Positions 12,929 to 12,978 of a DNA stretch of 12,978 nucleotides are shown piece after piece. The notes below the pieces were generated by a model. The model was not told where the DNA came from. It made no database searches and was given only the letters and a program-made list of their open reading frames with translations. The stretch lies in contig CANRME010000028.1 in NCBI GenBank assembly GCA_947631655.1, positions 1 through 12,978 of the forward strand, in the 5' to 3' direction. The translations under genes and the position numbers were made by a program. This stretch comes from an uncultured Bacilli bacterium. GTDB taxonomy: Bacteria > Bacillota_I > Bacilli_A > RF39 > UBA660. The first letter of the stretch is position 1; every line of letters starts with the position of its first letter.

Positions 12929-12978
12929 ATTTCTTTTATACTAATAATATCTAATATATCAATATAACGATTATCTAA
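12916..12978 (-). CDS. C-terminal end of an unidentified protein (partial)
   Basis: The minus-strand frame is open from the right edge for 20 codons (LDNRYIDILDIISIKEISSR) to TAA at 12916-12918, which lies in the loop of a good terminator. Other genes of this window also have stop codons inside terminator hairpins (1229 and 9371), so a real gene ending here is plausible. Too little is visible to assign a family. Confidence 0.4.
   Translation of the reverse strand, partial: LDNRYIDILDIISIKEISSR

Overview
The window comes from a very AT-rich Bacillota-type chromosome. Most intergenic DNA is A/T, ribosome binding sites are strong (AGGAGG-like), promoters look SigA-like, and terminators are hairpins followed by a T run. 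The mix of LCP cell-wall ligase, CPBP protease, YkuE-like phosphoesterases, a CotD-like protein and large C-type-lectin-like surface proteins resembles uncultured gut Bacilli/Mollicutes-like lineages. That placement is inference from gene content. Nearly all genes lie on the minus strand. The exceptions are a small ribbon-helix-helix gene and one small antisense RNA.

Layout, left to right: the 5' end of a Lys-rich protein (1-128); a membrane metallophosphoesterase (182-1192); a SipW-type-signal surface protein (1229-2617) coupled to an LCP-family protein with an extra binding-protein-like domain (2628-4079); a large membrane-anchored surface protein with an FGE/SUMF1-like C-terminus (4207-5975) that is out of frame here; a divergent 47-aa RHH regulator (6101-6244); a MazEF toxin-antitoxin pair (6271-6848); a CotD-like protein (6944-7228); an overlapping thioredoxin-like/CPBP protease/metallophosphoesterase operon (9310 to 7295); an acidic zinc-ribbon protein (9371-10366); a short RluA-type pseudouridine synthase (10411-11028); a second surface protein (11135-12445) sharing its N-terminal module with the one at 4207-5975; a compact type I toxin-antitoxin candidate (12543-12874); and the 3' end of another gene at the right edge.

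The most interesting reading is a surface-variation system. Two paralogous proteins share a near-identical N-terminal anchor but carry different lectin-like ectodomains. Each has its own apparent switch. The first has three tandem copies of an 11-bp unit inside the coding sequence: three copies put it out of frame, and two copies would restore 585 codons. The second has ten consecutive G in the promoter spacer. Both C-termini look like diversity-generating-retroelement variable regions, and the first has locally raised GC. No reverse transcriptase or template repeat lies in the window. The first gene is divergent from the RHH regulator, and the shared intergenic region holds six TAGCA half-sites.

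The second main finding is at 12543-12874. A 34-aa hydrophobic peptide with a near-perfect ribosome binding site is convergently overlapped by a ~90-nt antisense RNA. The two promoter/leader regions are inverted repeats, so the toxin mRNA's 5' leader could pair for about 38 bp with its own 3' end, as in the inactive full-length mRNAs of hok-, aapA- and bsrG-type systems.
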